Of a DNA stretch of 6,179 nucleotides, positions 1-6,078 are shown in pieces. The stretch spans positions 1 through 6,179 of the forward strand of contig JAICSB010000203.1 in assembly GCA_025937115.1 (NCBI GenBank), given 5' to 3'. The DNA comes from Pseudonocardiaceae bacterium. GTDB taxonomy: Bacteria; Actinomycetota; Actinomycetes; Mycobacteriales; Pseudonocardiaceae. Made by a program: the position numbers and the translations under genes. The notes below the pieces were generated by a model. It saw only the letters and a list, made by a program, of their open reading frames with translations. It made no database searches and was not told where the DNA came from. The stretch's first letter is position 1, and each line of letters starts with the position of its first letter.

Positions 1-133
1 ACTAGCGCAAGATCGGTCGGCAAGCGGCGGCGAGCGTCACGAATGTCCCCCCAGGTCAACGCCGTCCAGGCCCCGCGTCCGGGCTAGCCATCCGACCAGC
101 AAGGTTGCGTCGACTGACCTGCGCGGAAATCCG
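1..133. other. Unassigned flank beyond the recognisable E domain
   Basis: No recognisable gene is seen here. On the minus strand the E-domain reading frame continues to a TGA at 58-56, but after the residues EPDVHELA (ending near 134) the translation no longer resembles the usual E-domain tail. I read the other two minus frames and neither restores a tail. Past the stop, a G-rich stretch (52-47) precedes a GTG at 40-38, but that reading frame closes after 12 codons. The segment may be sequence joined to a truncated NRPS gene, or a divergent C-terminus. Confidence 0.4.
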
Positions 134-136
134 CGC
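121..136. repeat. Perfect 7-bp inverted repeat, 2-bp centre
   Basis: GCGCGGA and TCCGCGC flank a central AA. It sits where the minus-strand translation stops looking like an E domain, so it may mark a junction, but it could be chance in GC-rich DNA. Confidence 0.5.
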
Positions 137-454
137 TAACTCGTGCACATCGGGTTCAGACCACATACCGGGGGCGAAGCTCCAGGTGGCCGTTAGCCAC
201 GGCCCCTGGTCGTGGTCACATACCAGCGCGTTGACCTCCAGGCCATGCGCCATCGGCATGCCGGGGTCACTGCCGCTAGAAAGCGCAGTCGCTTCCGGGG
301 TCAGGACCCACTCCGCGTTCTCCTCTGTTCCTGTGGTGGTGGGAGCGGGGAAACGACCCAGGTAGTTAAACCCGATCTGGGGGCTGGGCAGGGCGGCCAG
401 TTGTGGGCCGGTGTGGGGATTGAGATAGCGCAGCAGACCAAACCCGATCCCGTG

Positions 455-463
455 ATCGGGCAG
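455..463. repeat. Target-site duplication, left copy (ATCGGGCAG)
   Basis: The nine bases ATCGGGCAG are repeated exactly at 2504-2512, and the matching bases stop at both edges. On the coding (minus) strand the duplication is CTGCCCGAT, codons L-P-D of E-domain motif E6. IS256-family elements typically duplicate 8 to 9 bp. Joining the flanks through a single copy rebuilds the frame LRALPDHGIGFG, which shows the duplication is real and marks the insertion edges. Confidence 0.93.
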
Positions 464-485
464 GAGGTGTCAGATGGTCTGTGTA
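464..485 (+). repeat. Left terminal inverted repeat of the IS
   Basis: It starts GAGGTGTCAGAT and continues GGTCTGTGTA (476-485). Against the reverse complement of the right end (GAGCTTGTCAAGG then GGTCTGTGTA), the outer GAG, the TGTCA block and the inner ten bases match, with one single-base gap. These are the likely transposase-binding ends. Confidence 0.8.
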
Positions 486-490
486 CGGAG

Positions 491-503
491 GCTCAGCCTG
501 AGC
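491..503. promoter_or_regulatory. Perfect 13-bp palindrome upstream of the transposase start
   Basis: GCTCAG and CTGAGC flank a single C. It lies between the terminal repeat and the ribosome-binding site, a position suited to an operator or a small hairpin limiting transposase translation. The role is inference. No copy was seen at the right end. Confidence 0.4.
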
Positions 504-505
504 TG

Positions 506-511
506 AAGGAG
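506..511 (+). promoter_or_regulatory. Ribosome-binding site of the transposase
   Basis: AAGGAG lies 8 nt before the ATG at 520 and 5 nt before the GTG at 517. The in-frame pair GTG-ATG makes either start possible; ATG 520 has the better spacing. An overlapping ATG at 515 is followed directly by a stop and is excluded. Confidence 0.65.
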
Positions 512-516
512 TACAT

Positions 517-708
517 GTGATGACCGTGACCGATGACAACCAGCAGCGGGAGCACCCGCTGGGCGTCCCGAAGATGTCCGAACCGCGGGTCTCGGCCCGT
601 GAGGCGATCAACGAGATGCTCGACGCGGGGTTGCTCGATGAGGTGATGGACCGCGTCGACGTCGGTGAACTGATGTTGACCGGTACCGGCGGGTTCCTCC
701 CGAGATGA
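517..708 (+). pseudogene. IS256-family transposase, N-terminal fragment
   Basis: This 63-codon frame encodes the N-terminal part of the transposase. It includes REAINEMLDAGLLDEVMD and ends GELMLTGTGGFLPR before TGA at 706-708. IS256 transposases usually continue here as GG-(F/L)-(I/L)-P-E-M-I-K-A-V-L-E-R-G, and exactly that continues one frame over from 705. Adding one G to turn CCGAG into CCGGAG (near 699-703) joins the two frames as FLPEMIKAVLERG. The fragment is therefore not a separate gene but the start of a broken transposase. Its stop overlaps the next ATG as ATGA, so the downstream part could in principle be translated by coupling. The ribosome site just upstream and the position next to the terminal repeat agree with this being the true start. 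Confidence 0.85.
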
Positions 709-1907
709 TCAAAGCTGTGCTGGAGCGTGGTCTGCAGACCGAGCTGACCGGGCACCTGGGCTATGAGAAGGGTGACCCGGCCGGGCGCGGCAGCCCGAAC
801 TCGCGCAACGGCACCACCCCGAAGATGCTGGGCACCGAGGTTGGCGACGTCGCGCTGGACACGCCGCGGGATCGGGCCGGCACGTTCGAGCCGCGGCTGG
901 TCCCGAAGGGCACACGGCGTTCCGACGGCCTCGACGACATGATCATCTCGTTGTATGCGGGTGGGATGACGGTGCGCGACATCCAGCACCACCTGGCCCG
1001 GACGCTGGGCACGGAGCTGTCCCACGACACCATCTCCAACATCACCGATGCGGTGCTGGAGGAGGTCAGGGCCTGGCAGACCCGGCCGTTGGAGGAGATC
1101 TACCCGATCATTTACCTGGATGCGCTGGTGGTGAAGGTCCGCGACGGCCACCAGGTCCGCAACCGCTCGGCGCACCTCGCGGTCGGGGTCGACCTGGACG
1201 GGGTCAAACATGTGCTCGGGATCTGGGTCCAGGCATCCGAAGGCGCGAAGTTCTGGGGCGGGGTGTGCGCCGAGCTGCGTAACCGCGGCGTGCGCGACGT
1301 GCTGATCGTGTGCTGCGATGGGCTGAGCGGGTTCCCCGAGGCGATCGAGGCCACCTGGCCGCAGACCACCGTGCAGACCTGCACGGTGCACCTCATCCGG
1401 GCGGCCATGCGGTTCGTGTCCTACACCGACCGCAAGAAGGTCGCCGCCGCTCTGCGCCCGATCTACACCGCACCGACCGTGGAAGCCGCCGAGACCGAGC
1501 TGCTCGCCTTCGCTGAGTCCGAGCTCGGGAACAGATACCCGGCCGCGGTCGCGACCTGGGAGAACGCATGGGAGCGGTTCATCCCGTTCCTGGCGTTCCC
1601 CCACGAACTCCGCAAGATCATCTACACGACGAACTCCATCGAGAGCCTGAACTACCAGCTCCGCAAGATCATCAAGAATCGGGGCCACTTCCCCGGCGAC
1701 GGCGCGGTGATCAAGCTGTTGTGGCTGGCGATCCGCGACATCGAGGACAAACGCGCCCGGGCCCGCGCCAAGGAGAAAGGAACGCCCCGCGACCAGCGCA
1801 AAGCCCCCGGCAAGCTCGTCGAAGGCGCCACCGTGCAGGGCTGGAAACAGGCCCTGGGCGCACTCGCCCTGGCCTACCCCGACCGCCTCGCCCCCTACCT
1901 CACCTGA
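705..1907 (+). CDS. IS256-family (mutator-type) transposase, catalytic part
   Basis: This 400-residue frame holds nearly the whole transposase. The DDE catalytic residues are visible as D139 (IIYLDALVVK), D205 (VCCDGLSGFPEAI) and E313 (TTNSIESLNYQLRK). The 108-residue gap between the second D and the E is typical of the helical insertion in this family. The Cys/His signature C226-T-V-H229 is also present. The enzyme cuts and joins the element ends, with the family known to use a circular intermediate. The ATG at 705 is only the first start codon after an apparent one-base deletion; the native protein begins at 517 or 520, making about 463 residues. No good ribosome site precedes 705, although the ATGA overlap with the upstream stop allows coupled translation. 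Such a product would lack the N-terminal DNA-binding part, so activity is doubtful if the frameshift is real. Confidence 0.95.
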   Translation: MIKAVLERGLQTELTGHLGYEKGDPAGRGSPNSRNGTTPKMLGTEVGDVALDTPRDRAGTFEPRLVPKGTRRSDGLDDMIISLYAGGMTVRDIQHHLARTLGTELSHDTISNITDAVLEEVRAWQTRPLEEIYPIIYLDALVVKVRDGHQVRNRSAHLAVGVDLDGVKHVLGIWVQASEGAKFWGGVCAELRNRGVRDVLIVCCDGLSGFPEAIEATWPQTTVQTCTVHLIRAAMRFVSYTDRKKVAAALRPIYTAPTVEAAETELLAFAESELGNRYPAAVATWENAWERFIPFLAFPHELRKIIYTTNSIESLNYQLRKIIKNRGHFPGDGAVIKLLWLAIRDIEDKRARARAKEKGTPRDQRKAPGKLVEGATVQGWKQALGALALAYPDRLAPYLT

Positions 1908-1920
1908 CCACCCCCCACCC

Positions 1921-2044
1921 TTTCCCCCGTCCAAGCCGCACTTCCCGCCGCGCCGGAGGTGTCAACGTGCAGCGCCCGCAGCGCAGCGAGGACGAACGAC
2001 GTTGACACCGACAAGCGGCGGGAAACGATCCAGCGACGGGGAAA
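1921..2044. repeat. Long interrupted inverted repeat between transposase and passenger
   Basis: The core is a perfect 11-bp pair, GGTGTCAACGT at 1958-1968 and ACGTTGACACC at 1999-2009, around a 30-nt loop. Moving outward past a small internal loop is a perfect 10-bp pair, TTCCCGCCGC at 1942-1951 and GCGGCGGGAA at 2015-2024. Further out, 1921-1931 and 2034-2044 pair with one bulge. Together they could form a large branched-free hairpin in RNA or a cruciform. It begins just after the transposase stop, but no run of T follows, so it is not a classical terminator. It may limit read-through, act as an operator for the passenger gene, or be part of an older IS end. Confidence 0.7.
2002..2030 (+). 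promoter_or_regulatory. Possible promoter of the passenger gene
   Basis: TTGACA at 2002-2007 matches the -35 consensus and lies in the right arm of the inverted repeat. A weak -10 candidate, AACGAT, lies 16 nt downstream (2024-2029). If used, the repeat would overlap the promoter as an operator would. The -10 is poor, so this is tentative. Confidence 0.25.
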
Positions 2045-2095
2045 AGGCGGGGGAAACACCACCACATCCCAGCACCACCCGAGAAGGTGCCTGAC

Positions 2096-2446
2096 ATGAG
2101 CTGTATCGGGAACTATACGACTATGGCCGTCCCGGACCGCACCCACCACGTCCCCCCACACCTCGACGAGTACAGCACCGCCGCTCTGAACGAGGCCACC
2201 GCCACCCTGGGCACCCTGCGCGGGCTGTCCTGGCTCGGCGACGCCGGCGCCGGCGCCGAACTGCACCTGCTCGCCAGCCTGCTCCGCCAAGCCCAAGCCC
2301 GCCTACCCGACGCCGTCGCCCAGGCCCGTGACCAGGACTACTCCTGGGCCCAGATCGGCGACCTACTCGGCACCACCCGCGCCGCCGCCTGGCAGCGCTA
2401 CGGCCGACCCGGCCGGCGCGGCCACACCAAGCCAGTCACCGACTAG
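2096..2446 (+). CDS. Small helix-turn-helix passenger protein of the IS element
   Basis: I do not recognise this as a named protein. It is about 116 residues and ends with a likely DNA-binding helix-turn-helix, YSWAQIGDLLGTTRAAAWQRYG, a pattern seen in sigma-region-4-like and other small actinobacterial regulators. Before this is an alanine- and leucine-rich helical stretch (roughly residues 25 to 80) that could serve in dimerization. No membrane segment or signal peptide is seen. The ATG at 2096 is chosen because GAGAAGG ends 8 nt upstream; a GTG at 2087 in the same frame overlaps that site, and an ATG at 2123 is also possible. Codon third positions are strongly G/C, as expected for a real gene. 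It lies inside the target duplication, so it travels with the element. Control of transposition or of its own promoter is a guess. Confidence 0.75.
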   Translation: MSCIGNYTTMAVPDRTHHVPPHLDEYSTAALNEATATLGTLRGLSWLGDAGAGAELHLLASLLRQAQARLPDAVAQARDQDYSWAQIGDLLGTTRAAAWQRYGRPGRRGHTKPVTD

Positions 2447-2480
2447 CCACAAGATCCACAGGAAACGCGACCAGATCTCT

Positions 2481-2503
2481 TACACAGACCCCTTGACAAG
2501 CTC
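2481..2503 (-). repeat. Right terminal inverted repeat of the IS
   Basis: On the minus strand it reads GAGCTTGTCAAGG then GGTCTGTGTA, matching the left end except for a one-base gap and four mismatches. On the plus strand it carries TTGACA (2493-2498) pointing outward, which could act as a -35 element at a circle junction or read into the flank. Confidence 0.8.
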
Positions 2504-2512
2504 ATCGGGCAG
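2504..2512. repeat. Target-site duplication, right copy (ATCGGGCAG)
   Basis: Exact second copy of 455-463, bordering the right end of the insertion sequence. It encodes L-P-D of the NRPS E domain on the minus strand. Confidence 0.93.
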
Positions 2513-2785
2513 CGCCCGCAACTGTTCTTTCACGCGTTTGATCGCCTGCCCCACCGCCGGACCGCCAGCAACGAGCTCTTCCCAGCTCAGCGCCCCAGGG
2601 TCAAGACAAACTGGGAACAAAGAAGTGAACCAGCCCACCGTGCGCGACAGGTCGACCCCATCGATGATTTCTTCCCGACCATGGCCTTCCACCTCCACCA
2701 GCACCGTGCTGTGCTCACCACGGCCGTGACGGCGCCGCCACTGGGCGACCGCGCAGGCCAACGCGGTCAACAACACGTCGTTGAC
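2504..2785 (-). pseudogene. NRPS epimerization domain, middle fragment
   Basis: This frame continues the E domain after the one-base loss at 2785-2790. It contains NDVLLTALA (motif E3), EGHGREE (E4, with the glutamate thought to act in catalysis) and [12 protein letters not shown] (E5). It then runs [13 protein letters not shown] up to the insertion. Beyond 2504 it runs seven codons into the insertion sequence and stops at 2480. The reading frame is open back to 3004, but the translation above 2785 (rich in Gly, Pro, Ala and Asp) is an out-of-frame reading of the E-domain coding region and is not real protein. There is no start codon or ribosome site for this piece. Confidence 0.88.
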
Positions 2786-5700
2786 CCCCCGTGAAACGCT
2801 GCCGGCACCCTGGTCAACAACGGGCCCGTGACCTGCGGGGGCAACGTCAACGTCACCTGCCGTGCCGCACCGGCCACATCCCGGTCCGGGTCGAGACACC
2901 GGTCGGTCAACATCGGATCCGGGTTGCTGAGCATCTGGGTCCACAGCGCCAGCTCCGCTACCCGCCCGGGGTCCTGGGCGTGGTCGTGCAGGTGCTGAGA
3001 CCACCGCCGCAGCGAGGTCCCCACCGGCTCCAACCGCGGTGGGTGACCAGCGGTGATCGCTTCCCAGGCGGCCACCAGATCCGGCAGCAGAATCCGCCAG
3101 GACACCCCATCAACCACCAGGTGATGCACCATCACCAGCACCCGACCCGGCGCGTCGGGCCCGGCGTCAAACCACACCAGCTGAACCATCACCCCCGACC
3201 CAGGCGCCAACCGGCCCGCCGCAGCGTGGGCCTCCAGGTTGATCATCTCGCGCAGTCCGTCAGCGTCGAGACCAGTCACCTCAACCCGATGCACCACACC
3301 ATCCGCAGCCACAGTCCCGGCCGGGGCGACCTGCAGCACCCACCCCCCACCGACCGCCGCCTCAGCAGAGGATGGGTATCTCAACCGGGACCGCAACCCG
3401 TCATGGTGATCCACCACCGCGCCCAGCGCAGCAACCACACGCCCAACGCCTAACCCAGGGGGAACCTGCAGCGCCATCGACTGATAAAACCGACCAACCC
3501 CACCGCCCCGCTCCCCCCACCAACACAGAATCGGTGTCCGCGCCACCACCCCGATCCCCGCCCCAGCAGCCTCAACCACCACCTGATCCAGGCCAGCGGC
3601 AACCCCCGCTAAACCCGCCACCGTGCGATGCTCAAACACATCCCGCACCGTGAAAACCACCCCAGCCGCACGGGCCCGACTCACCAACCGAATCGAAACA
3701 ATACTGTCCCCACCCAAAACGAAAAAGTCATCATCCACACCCACCCCAGCCAGACCCAGCACCTGCCCGAACAACTCACACAGAATCTGTTCCTGCGGCG
3801 TCCGCGGCACCCGCCCCACCCCCACCATGAACTCCGGTGCCGGCAACGCATCGCGGTCGAGTTTCCCGTTCGGTGTCAACGGCAACTCACCGAGCACCAC
3901 AAACGCCGAAGGCACCATATACTCCGGCAACCGCTCCCGCAGATGCTCCCGCAACACCTCCACCGACACAGCGCTACCCGCAACCAGCACCACATACGCG
4001 ACCAGACGCTTATCCCCCGGCTCCTCAAACCGATCCGCCCGCGCGATCACCACCACCTGGCCGACCCCAGGATGCCGGGCCAACACAGTTTCGATCTCAC
4101 CCAACTCGATCCGGAACCCCCGAACCTTCACCTGCTCATCAACCCGACCCACAAACACCAACACCCCATCCGGATTCCACCGAACCAAATCCCCCGTCCG
4201 ATACATCCGAACCCCACACTCACCGAACGGACACGCCACAAACCGCTCCGCCGTCAACCCAGCCCGACCCAAATACCCCCGCGCCACCCCCAACCCACTG
4301 ACATACAACTCCCCCACCACCCCAGGCGGCACCAACTGAAGACCAGCATCCAACACAAACACCCGAGTATTAGCAATCGGCCCACCAATCGGCGGCGGCA
4401 GCGACGTCGTCTCTGACAGTGGGCCGCTCATCGTGGCACACACCGTGACCTCAGTCGGGCCATAAGCATTGATCATCCGCCGGCCCGGTGACCAGGCCAC
4501 GACCAGCTCTCGCGGACACGCCTCACCGGCCACGACCAACGTCATCGCCGGCGGCAAGCTCTCACCGGCCGGCAATGCCGCCAGCACCGAGGACGGCAAC
4601 GTCGCATGCGTCACACCCTGGTCGCTGGCAAGCGCCGCAAGCGGCGCCCCGAACAGCAACTGCTCCGCGGGGGCCACCACCAGCGCCGCCCCCGACAGCA
4701 GGCTCATGCACAACTCCCAGACCGAGGCATCGAAGCTGGGCGAGGCGAACTGCAACACCCGACTGCGGGCATCGATCTTAAATCGCTCGATCTGCGCCAC
4801 GACCAGGCTGGAAATACCGGCATGGCTGACCAGAACACCTTTGGGGGTGCCGGTGGAGCCGGAGGTGTAGATGACATAGGCGGGATGCTGTGGCAGCAAG
4901 CGGCCGGTGCGGTCGGTGTTGGTGGGATCGGTGTCCGCGTAGCTGTCCAACACCACCAGGGTGTGGGGGTCATCGAGCACCAATCGGGGTGTGGTGGTGT
5001 CGTCGGGGACGCAGTCGGTTGTCTGGGTGGTGGTGATCAGCAGCGCGGGGTGGGCGTCGGTGAGCATGAACACCAAGCGGGCGGGCGGGTAGTCGGGATC
5101 CAGGGGCAGATAAGCCGCCCCGGTCTTGAGCACCCCGAGCAAGGCGATGATCATCTCTGTTGAGCGGGGCAGGGCCAGCGCCACCAGCACCTCGGGCCCG
5201 ATCCCCCGGTCGATCAGGGTGTGGGCAAGGTGGTTGGCCGCGGTGTTGAGCTGGGCATAAGATAACCGCGTGTCCCCGAAAACCACCGCGACCGCCTCAG
5301 GCGTGGCCGCGACCTGGGCCTGGAACAACTCGGGCAGACACGCCGGGGGTATCGGGGCGGTGGTGTCATTCCAGGTGTGCAGCAGCTGGTGACGTTCCTC
5401 GGCGGTGAGCAGATCGATCCGCCCCAGGGGCTGATCCGGATCAGTGGCGACCGCGATGGTTTCGAGTAGCCTTAGAAAACGCCGCTGATGACCGTACAGA
5501 TCTTTCTTGCCGCAAACTTCCGGGTGCGCCTGCAAGTCGATCCGTGATCCTGAACCATCCCTTCTGTCCCAAACGTTAACCGACAGGTCACCGATCAAGC
5601 CACGCGAAACGTTGTGCGCCACGGTACGATACCCAGCGAAGCTAAGATTGTAGTCGAAAGAACTGATATTGACCACCGGAACAAAAGACGTCCCGGCGTT

Positions 5701-6066
5701 ACCGACTAAGCCAAGGTCCCGATGGAGATCCTCACCCCGGTAACGTTGATGCTCCAATACTTCACGCACTTTTTGCGCTACTTGTCCTATGAGGTCGGAC
5801 AGCCTCATGCCCGGGCGCACCGACAACCGCAGTGGCAACACGTTCGACACCATGCCCGGCACACGTTTGAGAACAGAGTCTTGACGAGCCGTGACCACCA
5901 AGCCAAGAATCACATCCTGCTCGCCGGTAAGACGGTAGACGTAAACTGCCGTCGCAGCAATCACAATCCGGGACCATCGCACTCCGGCTTGCTCTGCCGC
6001 TATATGAAGCCTATCCGCCATAGACGGCGGCAAGTAGGCTGTCTGACCCGATTCCGTCTGCGCCAC
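2767..6066 (-). CDS. NRPS fragment: partial C - A (Phe predicted) - T - partial E
   Basis: This 1099-codon frame carries most of an NRPS module. Residues 1-205 are the C-terminal half of a condensation domain (motif C5-like [11 protein letters not shown] at 70-80, HQRYRGEDL at 106-114); the HHxxxDG half is missing. Residues 245-745 are a full A domain: [11 protein letters not shown] (A3, 400-410), FDAS (A4), NAYGPTE (A5), YRTGDL (A7, 622-627), NGKLDR (A10). The carrier domain has LGGDSI with the phosphopantetheine serine at 788; the D before S is typical of carriers feeding an E domain. From 840 is an E domain: PILCWW (E1) and [10 protein letters not shown] (E2, 981-990). The frame leaves the E domain after residue 1094 because of a one-base loss. 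The GTG at 6066 is an internal codon without a ribosome site; in-frame codons reach a stop at 6081-6079. The product activates and holds an amino acid, but this copy is surely not a working module. Confidence 0.93.
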   Translation of the reverse strand: MAQTESGQTAYLPPSMADRLHIAAEQAGVRWSRIVIAATAVYVYRLTGEQDVILGLVVTARQDSVLKRVPGMVSNVLPLRLSVRPGMRLSDLIGQVAQKVREVLEHQRYRGEDLHRDLGLVGNAGTSFVPVVNISSFDYNLSFAGYRTVAHNVSRGLIGDLSVNVWDRRDGSGSRIDLQAHPEVCGKKDLYGHQRRFLRLLETIAVATDPDQPLGRIDLLTAEERHQLLHTWNDTTAPIPPACLPELFQAQVAATPEAVAVVFGDTRLSYAQLNTAANHLAHTLIDRGIGPEVLVALALPRSTEMIIALLGVLKTGAAYLPLDPDYPPARLVFMLTDAHPALLITTTQTTDCVPDDTTTPRLVLDDPHTLVVLDSYADTDPTNTDRTGRLLPQHPAYVIYTSGSTGTPKGVLVSHAGISSLVVAQIERFKIDARSRVLQFASPSFDASVWELCMSLLSGAALVVAPAEQLLFGAPLAALASDQGVTHATLPSSVLAALPAGESLPPAMTLVVAGEACPRELVVAWSPGRRMINAYGPTEVTVCATMSGPLSETTSLPPPIGGPIANTRVFVLDAGLQLVPPGVVGELYVSGLGVARGYLGRAGLTAERFVACPFGECGVRMYRTGDLVRWNPDGVLVFVGRVDEQVKVRGFRIELGEIETVLARHPGVGQVVVIARADRFEEPGDKRLVAYVVLVAGSAVSVEVLREHLRERLPEYMVPSAFVVLGELPLTPNGKLDRDALPAPEFMVGVGRVPRTPQEQILCELFGQVLGLAGVGVDDDFFVLGGDSIVSIRLVSRARAAGVVFTVRDVFEHRTVAGLAGVAAGLDQVVVEAAGAGIGVVARTPILCWWGERGGGVGRFYQSMALQVPPGLGVGRVVAALGAVVDHHDGLRSRLRYPSSAEAAVGGGWVLQVAPAGTVAADGVVHRVEVTGLDADGLREMINLEAHAAAGRLAPGSGVMVQLVWFDAGPDAPGRVLVMVHHLVVDGVSWRILLPDLVAAWEAITAGHPPRLEPVGTSLRRWSQHLHDHAQDPGRVAELALWTQMLSNPDPMLTDRCLDPDRDVAGAARQVTLTLPPQVTGPLLTRVPAAFHGGSTTCC
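2785..2790 (-). other. Frameshift in a G homopolymer within the NRPS gene
   Basis: The coding strand has six G. Seven G would read F-H-G-G-V-N-D-V-L-L, joining the two E-domain frames with no residue lost relative to the family pattern. With six, translation runs to a stop nine residues later in total (STTCC after GG). It is either a real deletion, a slippery variable tract, or a sequencing error. Confidence 0.85.
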
Positions 6067-6078
6067 GAGGCGCTGTTG

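Larger units (their letters stand above)
56..463 (-). pseudogene. NRPS epimerization domain, C-terminal fragment
   Basis: This is the distal part of the E domain that begins at the far side of the insertion sequence. From 463 the frame reads LPDHGIGFGLLRYLN, which is motif E6 (PxxGxGYG), and further on FNYLGR, which is motif E7. About 110 residues are clearly E-domain, including WSFAPGMWSEPDVHEL. The last 25 residues are not recognisable, and the frame ends at TGA 58-56. The fragment has no start of its own: codons upstream of 463 lie in the insertion sequence and hit a stop almost at once. The methionine at 259 is an internal codon with no convincing ribosome site. An E domain converts the carrier-bound L-aminoacyl group to the D form. 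This piece cannot do so alone, because the HHxxxDG and EGHGRE motifs lie in the other fragments. Confidence 0.85.
464..2503 (+). mobile_element. IS256-family insertion sequence with a passenger gene
   Basis: The element is bounded by a perfect 9-bp target duplication and by imperfect terminal inverted repeats. It carries a DDE transposase of the IS256 (mutator-type) family in two frames, a long interrupted inverted repeat, and a downstream helix-turn-helix gene. At about 2040 bp it is longer than the usual 1.3 to 1.5 kb for this family; the extra length is the hairpin region and passenger. It lies opposite in orientation to the NRPS gene and splits E-domain motif E6 between D and H. The duplication and the rebuilt NRPS frame support one simple insertion rather than a rearrangement. 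Whether it can still move depends on whether the transposase frameshift is real. Confidence 0.93.

Noticed and set aside
40..57. DLGGHS in a minus-strand frame, like a carrier-domain motif
   Set aside because: A stop codon follows at once, no carrier-domain sequence surrounds it, and the motif is short enough to be chance. A frameshifted carrier domain cannot be tested without sequence left of position 1.
56..259. A separate 67-residue gene starting at 259
   Set aside because: The methionine is inside continuous E-domain sequence that begins at 463, and there is no convincing ribosome site.
366..1934. Long minus-strand frame of 522 codons antisense to the transposase
   Set aside because: It is a high-GC shadow of the transposase with no family resemblance. 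It crosses the insertion boundary and is out of frame with the E-domain fragment.
1310..2005. Plus-strand frames 1310-1516 and 1568-2005 overlapping the transposase
   Set aside because: Out-of-frame readings of the transposase, whose DDE residues are in the main frame.
1921..2044. Inverted repeat as a rho-independent terminator
   Set aside because: The loop is long and no T run follows the right arm on either strand.
3628..4416. Long plus-strand frames opposite the NRPS A domain (also 2791-3453, 3623-4339, 4606-5163)
   Set aside because: Their products are rich in Pro, His, Arg, Thr or Gly as expected from reading C-rich or G-rich antisense DNA; the minus strand holds all NRPS motifs.
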